From assembly GCF_052088025.1 (NCBI RefSeq), contig NZ_JBQCYD010000001.1, forward strand, positions 62,001 through 126,000: a DNA stretch of 64,000 nt, in the 5' to 3' direction. Made by a program: the position numbers and the translations under genes. Below the pieces are notes generated by a model. It was not told the DNA's origin. It did not search any database and worked only from the letters and a program-made list of their open reading frames with translations. This DNA comes from Anaeromonas sp052088025. GTDB lineage: Bacteria > Bacillota > Clostridia > Tissierellales > SIT17. This document shows positions 61,615 to 64,000 of the stretch, piece by piece. Within the stretch, counting starts at the first letter, position 1. The number at the start of each line of letters is the position of its first letter.

Positions 61615-62988
61615 TTATTTCAGGAATTTTTTGATTAGTTTTAAAGCAGTTTTTGAATATGGTGGATATCTAAAATTAAAATCAAATGATTTGGAGTTTT
61701 TAAATACACTTTTTTCATGAGTAAATGTATCAAAACTTGCCTTTCCATGGTAATTACCCATTCCGCTATTACCTACTCCACCAAAGGGAAGTTCTGCACT
61801 AGATAAATGAAGAACTGTATCATTTACACATCCTCCACCATATGAAACTTCTTTTATTACCTTTTCCTCTACATCTTCATTATCTGTAAATAAATATAAT
61901 GCTAGGGGTTTTGGATGAGAATTCACAGTATTTATAGCATCTTCTATACCTTCATATGTGAGTATTGGTAGTATTGGACCAAATATTTCTTGCTTCATTA
62001 TTTCATCATCCCAAGTAACTGAATCCATTATAGTAGGTTCTATATATAGATCCAATTTATCTGTACTTCCTCCATGAAGGATATTGCCATTTAATAGTAA
62101 TTTAGATACCTTGTTAAAATGATCTTCATTGACTATTCTAGGATAATCATTACTTTCAATTGGATTTTCACCATAAAACTTTTCTATATAGTACTTTAAC
62201 TTTTCTACTAGTTTTTCTTTTAATTCACTTTGAACAAGTACATAATCAGGTGCTATACAGGTTTGTCCTGAGTTTAAAAATTTTCCCCAAACTATTCTCT
62301 CAGCAGCTATATCTATATCAGCATATTTATCTACTATTGTAGGTGATTTGCCTCCAAGCTCTAGTGTGACAGGTGTGAGTGTCTTAGCTGCAGTTTCCAT
62401 TATCTTTTTACCTACCCCTACACTTCCTGTAAAAAATATATAATCAAATTCTTCCTCTAAAAGTTCCTTAGATACACTACTTCCACCAGGAATAAATTTC
62501 ACATGGTTTTCATTGAATGTTTCCTTTATGATTTTATCAAGTATTTCTGTAGTATTTGGTACCTTCTGTGATACTGTGAGTATTGCACAATTCCCTGCTG
62601 CTATAGCACCAATTAATGGTGCAAGTGTAAGTTGAAATGGATAGTTCCAAGGTGATATTATAAATGCTACACCTAGAGGCTCCTTGTAAATATAACTTTT
62701 AGCTGGAAATTGAAATAATGGTGATTTTACCTTTTTAGGTCTGGTCCACTTTTTTAAATTGTCTGTTATATGACTTATTTCGCTTAGTGTTATGCCTATT
62801 TCAGTAGCATAAGATTCAAACTTTGATTTTCCTAAATCCTTATATAGGGCATCTGATATATCATCTTCATGTTTTTCTATATTCTTTTTTAATATATTTA
62901 ATAAATCTATCCTAAATTCTATATCTTTAGTATGCCCTGTGGCAAAATATTCTCTTTGACTTTTAAGTAATTCTTTGTATTCACTCAT
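61615..62988 (-). CDS. Aldehyde dehydrogenase, class 3 type
   Basis: A 457-residue NAD(P)-dependent dehydrogenase with GVAFIISPWNYPFQLTLAPLIGAIAAGN, the active Glu in VTLELGGKSPTIVD and active Cys in NSGQTCIAPDYVLV, and the late ELPFGGVGNSGMGNYHG. The compact length and the hydrophobic C-terminal tail (YPPYSKTALKLIKKF) point to the class 3/YwdH group, which oxidises fatty or aromatic aldehydes and may sit at the membrane. It is monocistronic with a ribosome site GGGGAG before the ATG. Confidence 0.94.
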   Translation of the reverse strand: MSEYKELLKSQREYFATGHTKDIEFRIDLLNILKKNIEKHEDDISDALYKDLGKSKFESYATEIGITLSEISHITDNLKKWTRPKKVKSPLFQFPAKSYIYKEPLGVAFIISPWNYPFQLTLAPLIGAIAAGNCAILTVSQKVPNTTEILDKIIKETFNENHVKFIPGGSSVSKELLEEEFDYIFFTGSVGVGKKIMETAAKTLTPVTLELGGKSPTIVDKYADIDIAAERIVWGKFLNSGQTCIAPDYVLVQSELKEKLVEKLKYYIEKFYGENPIESNDYPRIVNEDHFNKVSKLLLNGNILHGGSTDKLDLYIEPTIMDSVTWDDEIMKQEIFGPILPILTYEGIEDAINTVNSHPKPLALYLFTDNEDVEEKVIKEVSYGGGCVNDTVLHLSSAELPFGGVGNSGMGNYHGKASFDTFTHEKSVFKNSKSFDFNFRYPPYSKTALKLIKKFLK

Positions 62989-63040
62989 GTTTTCTCCCCT
63001 TTACCTTTTAAACATAATTACCCCAAAAAATATTTTAATA

Positions 63041-63949
63041 TCAATTTGCTATTTCTTTTATTTTTTTAACATTTTCTAATACTATATCTCTCTTAATCTT
63101 AACTAAATCTGCATCATTATATTTTAATGAATTAATTAAATCCTTTATTGATACCTGTAAGGTATCTAAATGTTTTTTATCTTTCTTTTCAATATCTATT
63201 TTTTGGTTTAACATTGAAAAATAACTTTCATATTCTATAGCCACTTTATTTGCATTTTCAAAATTATCTTCTAATGCATAAAGATATGCTTCACGCATAG
63301 TATAAGTTATTCTATTTAAGTCACCTTCTACATTGCCTTTGTATAAATCAAAGTAATTACCAAGAGAAAATATCAGTTTATCTGCTTGTTTAAGTGAGTT
63401 AATTTTTTCTTTTTTACCTATTGCTATTGTTAGATTATTCAAATGGTTTTCAGTTTGAGATACAATATCAGAATTTATACCTTCTTCTATAGCTTCTATC
63501 TTGTATTTGTTAAAGTCCTTATGTATCTTTTCTATTTCTTTTGATAAATCCATCCAATCCTTTTCTATTTTTTCATCTCTTTTTATCTTTTCTTCTTCCT
63601 TTTTTTCTTCATATGTTTTTTCTTCAGGTTGAACTAAGGCTTGAGATTGTTCACTTGAACCTGATTCTCCTGCTGATGAACTTCCACTTTCTTCAGAATC
63701 TCCTCCTTGACCAGAACTATCCTCTTCTGATTCCTTTTCATCATTTTCTTTTTCTTCAACAAATAAAGGTTTTTCATCTTCTTCTACTATCTTTTCTATA
63801 TTTTCTATTATTTTTTTTGTTTTCTCTTCCATCTGTGACAATTTTTCAGATACTTTTTCTTCTTCTTTTATTTCAGTATCTTCTTTTTTAGTACAGGAAG
63901 TGAATATTATCAGTATTAATATACATAAGATTAAAGTTTTTCTTTTCAT
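63041..63949 (-). CDS. Lipoprotein of unknown function, coiled-coil
   Basis: A 302-residue protein with a lipoprotein signal (LILCILILIIFTSC, lipobox Cys near residue 19), then a 90-residue stretch very rich in Glu, Ser and Gly (residues about 22-110), probably disordered, and an alpha-helical coiled-coil-like C-terminal domain (EIEKIHKDFNKYKIEAIEEGINSDI to the end). It should be attached to the outside of the cytoplasmic membrane. I recognise no family. GAGGTG precedes the start. The last bases of the window upstream of it hold no gene. Confidence 0.75.
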   Translation of the reverse strand: MKRKTLILCILILIIFTSCTKKEDTEIKEEEKVSEKLSQMEEKTKKIIENIEKIVEEDEKPLFVEEKENDEKESEEDSSGQGGDSEESGSSSAGESGSSEQSQALVQPEEKTYEEKKEEEKIKRDEKIEKDWMDLSKEIEKIHKDFNKYKIEAIEEGINSDIVSQTENHLNNLTIAIGKKEKINSLKQADKLIFSLGNYFDLYKGNVEGDLNRITYTMREAYLYALEDNFENANKVAIEYESYFSMLNQKIDIEKKDKKHLDTLQVSIKDLINSLKYNDADLVKIKRDIVLENVKKIKEIAN

Positions 63950-64000
63950 TAAAAATCACCTCTAGATTAGTATTTCCAAAGGTGAATTTTTATACTCTAA

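Noticed and set aside
63541..63891. 116-codon plus-strand open frame, very Leu/Phe rich
   Set aside because: It is the complement of the Glu/Ser-rich part of the lipoprotein gene; its hydrophobicity is a by-product.
1..64000. tRNA, rRNA, CRISPR arrays, prophage genes
   Set aside because: I looked for CCA-ended cloverleaf-like clusters, rRNA strings, regularly spaced repeats and phage structural motifs and found none.

Overview
The window is AT-rich, densely packed DNA from a low-GC, Gram-positive, probably anaerobic and spore-forming Clostridia/Tissierellia-type bacterium. This rests on very AT-rich codon use, AGGAGG-type ribosome sites, AddAB instead of RecBCD, a 2-hydroxyacyl-CoA dehydratase-activator protein, Agr-type signalling, FapR-like operators and short glycine/tyrosine-rich proteins that look spore-associated. 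No rRNA, tRNA or CRISPR array was seen. Most genes are on the minus strand.

Layout. 1-10115: galactoside use, with a GH42 beta-galactosidase cut by the left edge, galM, galK, the mglBAC galactose ABC importer with a promoter/operator before mglB, and a GH2 lacZ. 10200-14840: a small hydrophobic peptide gene, a FapR-type operator before a FabK/nitronate-monooxygenase-like flavoprotein, a GntR-ABC operon, a second related small peptide, a hemerythrin-like protein and a PGYGNY-repeat protein. 14910-21229: GH31 glucosidase, an unknown coiled protein, an ABC exporter and an NhaC antiporter. 21323-30711: AddAB, two unknown proteins (one behind a perfect FapR-like palindrome) and a second UvrD-type helicase. 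30748-35307: TPM/LemA pair, a likely Fur-controlled small RNA, housekeeping enzymes and a 32-residue membrane peptide. 35310-45137: a large HgdC/BcrAD-type protein, a penicillin-binding protein, a TolB-like propeller protein, a small zinc-finger protein with a structured leader, a TrmH methyltransferase and a class IV aminotransferase. 45310-46700: a tnpB-only IS200/IS605-family element. 46774-50278: an efflux-type ABC operon.

50404-57699 is the most notable part. A minus-strand set of six genes encodes what I read as a circular-bacteriocin system: an 88-residue precursor, a 52-residue two-helix immunity-type protein, a SpoIIM/DUF95 membrane protein, another membrane protein and an ABC ATPase/permease. 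Beside it lies a complete Agr quorum-sensing module: agrB, an unannotated agrD whose predicted ring residue is Ser rather than Cys, an AgrC-like kinase and a LytTR regulator. Three pairs of 9-bp direct repeats with 12-bp spacers, the layout of AgrA-type sites, lie before agrBD, before the bacteriocin gene and before a 31-residue hydrophobic peptide gene. The simplest model is cell-density control of bacteriocin production, with positive feedback on agrBD.

57778-64000: a short dispersed-repeat-like sequence, a cation diffusion facilitator, an ABC-2 type exporter pair, an aldehyde dehydrogenase and a lipoprotein of unknown role.
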